Shown piece by piece: positions 10,503-19,537 of a stretch of DNA of 64,000 nucleotides; within the stretch, counting starts at the first letter, position 1; each line of letters opens with the position of its first letter. Below the pieces are notes generated by a model. It saw nothing but the letters and a program-made list of their open reading frames with translations, was not told the DNA's origin and did not search any database. The translations under genes were made by a program, and so were the position numbers. The DNA comes from Arachnopeziza araneosa (Eukaryota > Ascomycota > Leotiomycetes > Helotiales > Arachnopezizaceae): contig QYAI01000001.1 of the NCBI GenBank assembly GCA_003988855.1, forward strand, positions 806,001 through 870,000, in the 5' to 3' direction.

Positions 10503-12404
10503 TCGGAGAAAGCATTAGATACCCATCATCTGCAAAGAGATAAATATTTGCGAAAACAAACTATAAGAACGAATAATCATGCCCAAGTTTCTAACTTTTG
10601 ATGTCTTTAAATTTTGCTCCTACGATACTTACTAAAAATGAGATAGGCTATTTTCTAAACGCGTTTCTGTATACAACTGTTGCACGGAATGGGGTGCATT
10701 GCAAAAGGGTGGTGGAAAAGCCTGAATTTCTGTGTACGCTACAGGACCTTATGGAGGCTAAGCGATGGTCACTTGCATGTGCCCTGCTCCCGCAACAAGT
10801 AGTTGCTAACAAAGAGATACGACTGCTAGGGTGTAGTTTTCTAGGTTGTTAGCGTCTGCAATAAGAAGGCTTGTGCTGCTAGTAGTATTGATACTTGTAA
10901 TAAAGAAAGTCTTGTTTTGCTGTGGTTTTAATTTACCCCTTGATAATGCTCCTGTAGATGTACACAACTCTAGGTAAAATAAAAAACAGTATTTCTTAGG
11001 CAGACAGAGGGCGGTTTGGCTATCCAAAAAATTTAGATCATCTTGTAATGGATTTCAACCATCTTAAGCTTCAACTCAGCTGCAAATCAGCTGGCGGCAC
11101 TGGGAATCGAACCCAGATTGAAACGGATCAATGTGAGACTCTTCTGAAGATAACCACAACGTCACGTGCTACCATTACTGAGTCTAGGTTAGTAGGTAGA
11201 ATTTCAGGTATTTCTTGGATGATAACTTACCACCATGCCACCTCAGTGTGAACACTAGTTGTCGACGATTGGCTTATTTAAAAATATACGTAACATATTA
11301 TTGTTTAGCGAGTTCTGCGGTATCTAAACATTTGATTGGCTTGCCAGCTGCACGTTTAATTGCGGGGAACTTGAGGACAAAACCGTGACTAATTAAGCGA
11401 CCCTATGAAAAAAAATCCTTTCCAAGAACTAACAGCGCGATTCAAGAAAATCGTAAAAATAATCTGCTTCGTTTTCTTAATTAATTCGAAAGCTATTTAG
11501 ACTTGAGTCCAAGTTTAAAGTATTTCAAACCTGTTATGCTGTAGTATTGGCGTCAGAAACAAAGCGGCCTAATTACTTCCGGTTGTAATGTCCACGGCGA
11601 GGTGAGGTTAAAGTTGAGGCTCTTGTTTGTTTCACTTCATGCGTATGTATCACCTTGCCCTACAATCTACACGCTGATAGTCCAAGCAAAATATCACCCA
11701 ATCGCATTTTCTTCTAAGACTTGGAATGAACTGACACAGAGAAAGCTATCGAAATCTATGAGCTGCTCTACCTCTGTACACTAAAATGGAGCTTTGTCCC
11801 TGTTGACCCCTCATCTCTCAAACTGACACTGCAGCGGTAACAGCAATCCGATTTATCACTACTTAGTTCATCCTTGATTTAAATGAAATTTGTCTACTCC
11901 GGAGTCTCACTAATGAGATTAATTGAACGGCGCCCTGAGTTCATCTAAAAGATATTGGACTTTATCTAACACGGCACTGTTGCCGTGCTTGGATGTTAAG
12001 ATAGTTGATGCGTACTGCACGATAGCCGAAATCTTGGAGTGCCTAGGATAGAGTTCGACAATGCATTTATTCAGAAGCTCATTCTGCTTCAAGATGGCTT
12101 CACGTGGCTTTTGTCTGATACATGAAGAGGGAGATATTTTATATACAGTGCTAACCTAGTTGATGGTCTAATATTTCTTTAATATTTTTAATATATTTAA
12201 TAGATTGCGGTGTTCGACTTATTTTGACCACAGTAAGTATTTGTTGACTCGTCTCCAAGTACCTTCCGATCTTTGTCTGCTTTCTCAACCCCTACATTCT
12301 CCACATCCCACATCCCACATCCAATATCCGCATGTCTGCAACAAGATATTTCGAGGTGATCTGGCACGCAATTTTTTTTATCCATTCTTTGGATTCTTAA
12401 CAAC
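10503..12404. other. 1.9-kb AT-rich gap with a tRNA-like relic
   Basis: No protein-coding gene is supported. The segment is AT-rich, particularly around 12165-12200 where TAATATTT/TTTAATAT runs alternate. It contains the tRNA-like element at 11093-11242 described separately. Otherwise I see only short random frames. Confidence 0.5.
11093..11242 (-). other. tRNA-like element (possible tRNA relic)
   Basis: On the minus strand a perfect 5-bp T-arm with a consensus B box (CTGGGTTCGATTCCCAG, 11116-11100) is followed by TGCCGCC. A complementary 7-mer, GGTGGCA, lies 143 bases upstream at 11242-11236 and pairs completely (one G-T wobble). A 4-bp hairpin (ATTG...CAAT) just before the T-arm would suit a long variable arm. 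I cannot fold a convincing anticodon arm. The interior instead contains GTAAGT (11230-11225), TACTAAC and an AG at 11185-11184, which look like spliceosomal intron signals. It could be a decayed tRNA, an unusual split tRNA, or a chance arrangement. Confidence 0.35.
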
Positions 12405-14585
12405 ATGAATTGGACTGGTGGGCGTCTCCAACGTCACTCCATCGCTACAAGCTCAGTAAAGAATCGACAGAAGCAACACTTTGCAAAAGTGCAGCAAAAT
12501 CTACGCAGTAGAGTCAAAAAGACATCTCCGATGAGTTGGTCATTTTTTGATTCAATCACCGAGGATCATAACCAAATACCTCAACCTCCAACCACACCCG
12601 GACAAGTTGTGAAAACATCCTACCGCGAGAGGGGTCACTCTATCCCATCCCATCACTCTAATCTCATGATTTCCCATATTGCTGGACAAAAACAACAGGG
12701 GCGAGACACGACTTACTCGACCAGCTCAGTATTCAATCAAAAGCATCAAATGAAACCCCTGGTGCAGGAGTGCGTTCCAGATGATATTCACTGTACTACA
12801 CCTCCTATTCTGCGCTTAAAGCGAGCAGCCTCAGAACCAGCGTCTGATAGAGCTAGCTCGACAGAAAATATCGCAGAAGATGGCTCTATCTTGGAGAAAA
12901 GGCGAAAGATCCTTGTAAAGGGGGATTGGGTCGGTGTAGGCATACAAAAACCATTAAAGCTGGCATTCGCATTTCCCGAGCATGAATATGAGATCGGAAA
13001 GCGGCGGAGAGTTACTGGAAGCCGCCATGCACGATTCAGGGATTCAACGACAAGGCTTGCGTCTCCTTTCTTGGACAAGAAGCAATCTCGAGAACCTTAT
13101 CAATTAGCTCCAGAAACAGATCCGGGTCAAGTAATGAAGAGTAATTTCAGAATATCTATTGGTGGTAGATTGGTTCTTCCAGAAATCAGTTCCAGCTCTT
13201 TACATCAAAATGGTACTCTCTCAACAATGAACTATAGAAGATCACATACTATCTCATCAGATGTAATGCTGCTGGACAACGACCAAATCCAGGCACATGA
13301 AATATCTTCTACAACAGTTACAACAAGCAAATATTGCTCAGAACGAAGCCCTTCCATAAATTATGAGACTTCTCATCGCAGGCTGATCGAAACTATGCAG
13401 GCAGAATTGGGACATATGAACAATAATTTCTCTGACGTGCGGGCTGAACAGGATTGTGCTAAGGTTTCCTCGAACCTGAGAGACCATTTGAGAGACCACA
13501 CAAGCAATCAAAAGAAAGTATCGAAACCAACAACCTCAAGTGCGGATATTTCTTCGGCCCAGAGTCCAGGGAAAAGCTCGCGTCATGACCAATTTATCTT
13601 TTCCTCTGCCTCCGCTTTAATGCAGCACCCAAAGCCTCGAAGCTCAAGAATGTCAATTCTGGTCTGCTCCGAGTCGTCTGATTTAGTGGACAGTACAGTT
13701 GCTCAGGTCGGTCGGATGAAACCTGTTGTCCCAAGCTCGGAGATTCTAGACAACGAGATCTGGGCAGCTTTGATCGAATATGAGTCCGACGAGATTGATT
13801 TTCGAAGCATTGATTATCGCCAAAGTAGAACCCATAGAGCCCCCAGTGTTTCTATCAGTCCAGGTGTTAGTACGGCACCTCAGAATCAGGGTAGAATAGT
13901 TCTTGAGGAATGGGATTACAATGAAGATTTGGAGCTAGGAGCTTCTACGTACGAAGAGATGGTTGTTGGGTTAAGTTTGAGTAGGCCGCCGTCAAGAAGC
14001 TACTCGGAAGATTTTTTGCTGGAAGCTCAAATGAAAAGAGACTCGGGGATTAGCTTTCAGACAACAACAGAACCTCAGAATCATATCCAATCAACTTACG
14101 CAGAAGTATATCCCACCTCAGCGCCGCAGCTTGAGTCTCAGGAGAGGACACTTTTCATGAAGTCTCCGAGGAGGGAGGATGATATTAATGATGCTTGGAG
14201 GAAGTTCGTCTTCGACGATAGTGGTGATGAAGAGACTGATCCTAACCTGAATGATGAAGATGTATGTTCTGGTACCGGCCTGGACCTTACGAGGTCATTA
14301 AACGTTGCTCAACTAGCCAACAAACAAACTTCAAATCCAGTTCCAAGTATAAGGACAGCAGCCGACTATTGTCCAACAACTCTCAATGTATCGCGGCATA
14401 CACGATACACCAAGTCGCAGAATTCAAGCCACTGGAGTTTACAAGCAGCTTTAAATGGAGATATTACAACTGGATCAGATTCTCCACCTGAATCAGTGGC
14501 TGCTCAGGCAGCATCAATATATTGTTCCAGGTTCTCAGAAAGTGATTCACCTAAGACTAAGAGGAGGATTTTAATACGAGGTTAG
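12405..14585 (+). CDS. Hypothetical fungal protein, 726 aa
   Basis: A single-exon frame of 726 codons. The N-terminus MNWTGGRLQRHS, followed within 25 residues by RQKQHFAKVQQNL, resembles the opening of a recurring group of uncharacterised ascomycete proteins; this is recollection, not a search result. Near residues 165-210 a more conserved-looking block reads KRRKILVKGDWVGVGIQKPL and IGKRRRVTGSRHARF. The remainder is serine-rich and probably disordered, with acidic patches (DDSGDEETDPNLNDED) towards the C-terminus and a basic tail, PKTKRRILIRG. No membrane segment, signal peptide or known domain is visible. A nuclear role is plausible from the basic clusters, but no function can be assigned. 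Confidence 0.72.
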   Translation: MNWTGGRLQRHSIATSSVKNRQKQHFAKVQQNLRSRVKKTSPMSWSFFDSITEDHNQIPQPPTTPGQVVKTSYRERGHSIPSHHSNLMISHIAGQKQQGRDTTYSTSSVFNQKHQMKPLVQECVPDDIHCTTPPILRLKRAASEPASDRASSTENIAEDGSILEKRRKILVKGDWVGVGIQKPLKLAFAFPEHEYEIGKRRRVTGSRHARFRDSTTRLASPFLDKKQSREPYQLAPETDPGQVMKSNFRISIGGRLVLPEISSSSLHQNGTLSTMNYRRSHTISSDVMLLDNDQIQAHEISSTTVTTSKYCSERSPSINYETSHRRLIETMQAELGHMNNNFSDVRAEQDCAKVSSNLRDHLRDHTSNQKKVSKPTTSSADISSAQSPGKSSRHDQFIFSSASALMQHPKPRSSRMSILVCSESSDLVDSTVAQVGRMKPVVPSSEILDNEIWAALIEYESDEIDFRSIDYRQSRTHRAPSVSISPGVSTAPQNQGRIVLEEWDYNEDLELGASTYEEMVVGLSLSRPPSRSYSEDFLLEAQMKRDSGISFQTTTEPQNHIQSTYAEVYPTSAPQLESQERTLFMKSPRREDDINDAWRKFVFDDSGDEETDPNLNDEDVCSGTGLDLTRSLNVAQLANKQTSNPVPSIRTAADYCPTTLNVSRHTRYTKSQNSSHWSLQAALNGDITTGSDSPPESVAAQAASIYCSRFSESDSPKTKRRILIRG

Positions 14586-15160
14586 CGCCGTTTGTCGGTC
14601 ATAAGCTAACGGGAAGATATATCGCCAAAGAATTGCACATTGGATGTAGTATAGGTCTAGGGACTAACATGGGAGTAGAACTTCTAGGGAGCTGGGCAAG
14701 GCAGCTACAGCTCTACAAGGGCGTGGAATTTCAGAGGAGGATATTAGCTATGTTGAGGTCGAGTCAATTGAAAATGACTCGGGGACACGTGTTCTGTAAA
14801 CAAATCTTTTGACTTTTATGAAATTCTGTTACATATGTAAACCAAACAATCGCAGCACTTTTCAGATAGGCTATCATCAATTCAGTGAGCAGTGCTATAA
14901 AAACCGAGACCAATCTCCATCCTTTCCAAGATACTTTTCCATAATTGATAGGTATAGATTTGATATCATCAAAATGATATAATAGATCCATGGATTGCTA
15001 CAAACAAACCTAGATCACGTGCTTGAGCTAACCCTTGCCAAATTTCAATGACATCGTTGACTCCCGAGGTCGTTTTCTCGGAACGGCGTACCCTCAACAT
15101 AAGTAATAGTTTTGTTTTGTCTTTCTCTGCCCTCGGGTCTACGACAAGCCAATCTCAGCT
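14586..15160. other. intergenic, SDH5 promoter
   Basis: No gene seen. Two CACGTG boxes occur, near 14785 and 15016; they are common basic helix-loop-helix target motifs, but their use here is untested. Confidence 0.4.
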
Positions 15161-15994
15161 ATGGCAACTTTAAGAACTGTGACACGGTCTTTGAGATCAA
15201 TGATCTTCACCCGACCATTAACAATAACAACAGCTCGAATGGCCGGTCCTAGGAATACGAAAGCCCATAATGAAACGGCAGAGGATATGCCTAACTCGGA
15301 GTTGGGAGTCGGAGAGATGTCCGGTGCTAAATTCAAAGTCGAGCCCTTGCGACGGACTGGCGAGGACCCCAATACTATGCGAGCCAGGTTATTATGTCCG
15401 CATTTACCTCTCCTAGCCCTCCTTGCCTTCCATTTACTAACGCAAATTCAATTAGATCAAAGCCGTAAAAGAGGCACCCTGGAATCAGATCTGCTCTTGT
15501 CAACATTTGCTGAAGCTCACCTTCTCGAAATGACTCCTGTCCAAATGGCTCAGTTTGACCTCTTCTTGGACGAAAACGATTGGGATATATACTATTGGGC
15601 TACTCAAGAACCTCCATCCACATCAAAAGAGACTCAAGTATCTTCTCAAGGTAGGTCGCCTGCATCTGGAGGAATCGAGACCACAGATGTATGGAGAAAT
15701 GGCCAGCCGCGAAGTGGAGAGTGGGCGCAGACTGTGGGGACTTTCAAGCCTGCATATAGACCCGTCCCGGCGAGATGGAAAAACAGTGAGATTTTGGCCT
15801 TGTTAAGGCGTCATGTTCTGTCTAAAAGTGCTGGTGGCATTCACGAGGGTGATGCAAAAATTAGCGCTGAGAGCTCACGTCAAAGCGTTAAGAACGGTGG
15901 TGGTATGTATAACTCTTGAATCTCCAGTAGTGATAACTTACTCCTCATAGGTATGGCTTTTATGCCTCCTGTATTTCAAACCGACCGACCTTGA
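15161..15994 (+). CDS. SDH5: Succinate dehydrogenase assembly factor 2 (Sdh5/SDHAF2)
   Basis: Sdh5 is a mitochondrial matrix factor that promotes covalent FAD attachment to the succinate dehydrogenase flavoprotein. The N-terminus MATLRTVTRSLRSMIFTRPL is a good mitochondrial presequence. The core RARLLYQSRKRGTLESDLLL and AQFDLFLDENDWDIYYWATQ is diagnostic. Filamentous-fungal extensions follow (TVGTFKPAYRPVPARWKNSE). Three exons are proposed: 15161-15395, 15456-15902 and 15951-15994, 241 residues. The first intron is exactly 60 bases with a weak donor (GTCCGC) and no internal stop. If retained, it inserts 20 mostly hydrophobic residues in place of the conserved Tyr of LLYQSRKRG. The last exon adds GMAFMPPVFQTDRP. 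Without it the protein would end GGGMYNS at 15919, so the C-terminus is the least certain part. Confidence 0.9.
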
Positions 15995-16895
15995 GCAAAT
16001 CAAGGGATTTATGGCTGTGTGTAAATGTGTCAAATTGTATTTTTACGCTGCTGGTAACGACGTGCCTCGTGCGCTTTTAGCTAGCACTTGAAGCATTAGA
16101 AAGTGCTTTTCCAGGCAGCCTCGTGCCTGGTCTGTTGTGCCATTTATTTTCCTTTACTGTTTGCAGTTTTCGGAAACTTAGCTAATGGACGATCTTTGAT
16201 TTGACAATGCTCGCATATTCACGGCCTTCCGACTTACATTCCAAAGGCGGGCACATGAGAAACATGCTCTGCAAACGGTATATTCAAGCCCAGCCTTTAT
16301 ATTTTGTCGGTTGCTAAAGTCGTATATTTTTGACCCGATATCAACTTCCCTCTGAACATTAACTCTGAACAGCAGCTTGGTTTTTTGTTTCTTCCTGCTT
16401 TGGAACTTTCCGACAGCTGCTCAATTCAATTTACTGTATCTGTGATTTTCTTTCTCAGGTGAGTCTTGCCGAGGAATGAGAGAGAGAAATAACAGCATTC
16501 TTGGTTCCGACCATTTTGACCGAGGTGGTGGCTGGCCCCCAGATTTGGCGCCTCTTTCAGGAATTCATTCTTTGTTTACTCACAGCAAGTTGTTCAATAT
16601 CACGTGTAAAGATAGTTTGAGACTCATTAGATCTCAGACATTACATTTTTTAGATCATTTGTTCCATGAATAGTATAACTTAATGCAGATGGCTGGGGCT
16701 TGCTTTTTTGGCATCTGATTCTTGCATAAATAACACCCCTTTGACTGTTTTGCATGTTTGCTTTCCATATCATTCGTCCTATTAAATTCCAAGCACAATT
16801 GCCTCCATATGCATGCTTTTGAGGCACGTCTCCCTGCAACTTCTCGAAGACTTCTGAGACAGAGGTGCAAGCTCAATTGATTGGACCTATTCAAT
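15995..16895. promoter_or_regulatory. wetA upstream region with CATTCY motifs
   Basis: About 900 bases precede wetA. Three CATTCY motifs, the described binding element of the AbaA conidiation factor in Aspergillus, lie at 16237-16242, 16496-16501 and 16566-16571. A GTGAGT at 16459 could start a leader intron. A short degenerate motif is expected by chance at this density, so function is inference only. Confidence 0.4.
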
Positions 16896-18506
16896 ATGTC
16901 TTTTTCCGCCGTCACTTCATATCCGAATGATAAAGGCTCCGAGATGTATAGCCAAGGAGCGGAGGACCTTGGCAGCGATTTCTTTGATCAATTCATCAAC
17001 TTCAATTCTCTCGACAGCGAAACTCCTGACTATTCAATTTTGCCAGAATCAACATGCGTAGAGGCGAGAAATAACCACTCTGGGTGCTCGTCCTTAGTTT
17101 CAGCAGAGATGGAAGCGCATCCGTGCTTATGGACTGGAGAATCTTGGATTCTTCCACAACATGTCTCAGCACAACCTGGCGAGAGCAAGCAATTCTACGC
17201 TGAAATAACCGGACGAGCGGCGATCTCTGATAGCGAGTTGCTTAGCCTCGAGGGTGTCACTTTGGAAGCGGCCCAGGTTCACACCAATACCCATTCGTCT
17301 CTCCCGGCATCCCCTTCAACAGCTGTGAATGCCAAGAAACAGCGAAGAAAGAGCCGTGTTATGGCAACACTCTCAAAAACATTTCAAAAAAAGCACAAGA
17401 GCCACGACCCAACTTCTTTAAGAACTCCAATAGAGAAGATGAAAGGCTCATCAAAGACGAAGCGTTCTCAGAAAAACGAGCACGGTGGCCGTGAAGCGCG
17501 GAAAGGCAAGACTGACAGCGGTGCGCCAAAATCTGTTTTTGAGCTTTCGCAAAATAGCTTGCCGCTGTCACCTCCCCCTTCCGCAAAGGCGTCGGATGCC
17601 TCAATGAATTCGAAGAGCGCAAATGAGATAGAGCTCAACGGGTTCGGCGATAAATCGACATCGACATATTCAATGAGCCCGACAGCAGGCTACCATACTC
17701 CCACAAGAACTCCAAAGTTGGATTCCCAACAAGCTCGACGAACTTCTAGCCTTCATCGCTCAGATAATGCCACCTTTCCATCGATTCAACAACCCAACCA
17801 TAATTGCAATCAATGGACCCCTTCGACAGTGTATCCCGGAGAAATCGAAAGCCCGATTTGGTGGTCCCATGCCGCCTCCACTCCAATGGCCCAGCCATCT
17901 CCTAGTATCTTGCACAACAGTCCACAACGTGGGAGCAAGACTCTCGCTATGCAACTCCAAAACGACGTCTCTTCCCACAACAACCGGAGTGAAATGGGCT
18001 TTAATCATATGAGCATGGGTATGAGTATAAATACACAAGGCGGACTTATGATCCAGATGCCTCCAAGCAGTCTTCAGCAATCCTATGTCATGGGTGCTCC
18101 ACCTATGATCCACCAACAGGGAGAATACTTCCCTTCCCAACGCCGTGCTGCCGGACGTGCTCCGCGTGCGCAACAACAAAGTTCACCGAGAAGGAAGCAC
18201 CGCACACCATCTCCCTCCTCCTCCTCAGCATCCCCAAGCTCTCCCTCCCTCCGAGTCCGTAAACGAAAGACTGGAAAGAATTCGAATCAGAGAAGTGCAG
18301 GCGTGATAGACTTTGTGAATTTCACACCCGATGATAGCCGCAAGATCTTGACTGGTGTGGCGCCAAGCGGGAGCAGCAAGACGAAAGCTAGGCGGGAGAA
18401 GGAGGCAGAAGAGAAGCGGAGGAAATTGTCACAGGCTGCTTTGAGGGCAGTTCGAGCTGCTGGTGGTGATGTCAAGAGTCTGGTTGAGGAAGGGTTGTTC
18501 ACTTAG
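16896..18506 (+). CDS. wetA: WetA developmental regulator of conidial maturation
   Basis: WetA acts last in the BrlA-AbaA-WetA pathway and is needed for conidial wall maturation and dormancy. The frame gives 536 residues from the ATG at 16896. Sequence upstream stays open but offers only a TTG. The N-terminus has FFDQFINFNSLDSE. The middle is serine-rich with basic patches. The C-terminus carries the diagnostic WetA block VIDFVNFTPDDSRKILTGVA, PSGSSKTKARREKEAEEKRR and LSQAALRAVRAAGGDVKSLV. That block is the putative DNA-binding segment and is preceded by a nuclear-localisation-like RKHRT/RVRKRKTG stretch. Length and domain order fit the family. No intron is needed. Confidence 0.93.
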   Translation: MSFSAVTSYPNDKGSEMYSQGAEDLGSDFFDQFINFNSLDSETPDYSILPESTCVEARNNHSGCSSLVSAEMEAHPCLWTGESWILPQHVSAQPGESKQFYAEITGRAAISDSELLSLEGVTLEAAQVHTNTHSSLPASPSTAVNAKKQRRKSRVMATLSKTFQKKHKSHDPTSLRTPIEKMKGSSKTKRSQKNEHGGREARKGKTDSGAPKSVFELSQNSLPLSPPPSAKASDASMNSKSANEIELNGFGDKSTSTYSMSPTAGYHTPTRTPKLDSQQARRTSSLHRSDNATFPSIQQPNHNCNQWTPSTVYPGEIESPIWWSHAASTPMAQPSPSILHNSPQRGSKTLAMQLQNDVSSHNNRSEMGFNHMSMGMSINTQGGLMIQMPPSSLQQSYVMGAPPMIHQQGEYFPSQRRAAGRAPRAQQQSSPRRKHRTPSPSSSSASPSSPSLRVRKRKTGKNSNQRSAGVIDFVNFTPDDSRKILTGVAPSGSSKTKARREKEAEEKRRKLSQAALRAVRAAGGDVKSLVEEGLFT

Positions 18507-19537
18507 AGATTTTGGAGGAGGTAATGGTCCCTTGCGGTCGAAGTAAGAGGTTTTAATACTTAATTTTCTGGAAGGATAGATTATCGGGATATAAGCTCGC
18601 AGAACATAGAATGTATCTTTTGTCCGAAGACGGCTGGTTTCCACGCAGTGATTTGGAGGCATGGGCATGGGCATGGGGTGGCTTTCATCTGTTCTTTCAG
18701 CCCAATTGCAAGCGAGATGCCAGGTAACCTTATATACCCCAACAGCTTGTTCACACAAGGCTCAGTGGGGTCAGCCCTACCCGCTTGCTCCTCTCATCAG
18801 CTCGATGGAATAGTGAATATACTTATGAAGAGATACGATGCAAGATACTGCCGTCTCCTTCCCGTACATGACTCTCCAAGCAGGAGGTGATGAACAAGTC
18901 TGAACAGAAAGGGAGTTGTGGGCACAAAACAATTCTATTTCGAGACAGGGTGGGTCCTTAAGCGCTGCCACAATTGGCTCGATGCTGAGAACTGCGGCTT
19001 GGATGAGGATGGGCTTGGATTCAGCCCCAGGCGCGACGTCGACCTGAAATGAACGACGGAAATGTGCTGCTCTTGTGCAATGATAACATCCGTACAACGA
19101 CTTCGACCGACGAGGCACTGACATTCGTTTTGAGCCGTACAATTCTGTCAAACACCTGCGACCTCACCACACACCTTGTACGTTGCACGCGGCTTACAGA
19201 TTCAGCCTTGCGGAGAGCCTGATCCGACTACCAACAACCTCTTGCGCTGGAATTCCGTGTATACGATTTTGCGGGATCGAGCATCGTTTGAGAAGAGTCA
19301 GAGAGTGACGGAGGTTTCTTGAGACTTATTTCTGCCCGCGCTTCTGTCATAGTTCGTCTTCGATTGTTGAAAAGCTGAGTCGAGTTGAACTGCTTGGAGG
19401 ACAGGGCAGGCGGCAGTGAGGTTTCACAATAACCTTTTCCGTTTTGATGTTTTGAGCCACTCGTATCTCTCATACAAGAAGTTCGGATATCCTCAACTTC
19501 TATTCTACGAACTCGAGAGTGGAGGGAGGCTTGGGGG
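18507..19537. other. 1-kb intergenic region
   Basis: No gene seen. A short GGGCAT tandem repeat lies at about 18657-18677. It probably contains the wetA 3' end and the promoter of the DUF3433 gene. Confidence 0.45.

Noticed and set aside
16881..16895. Upstream extension of wetA by five codons
   Set aside because: The extension begins with TTG, not ATG. The first ATG at 16896 is preferred.
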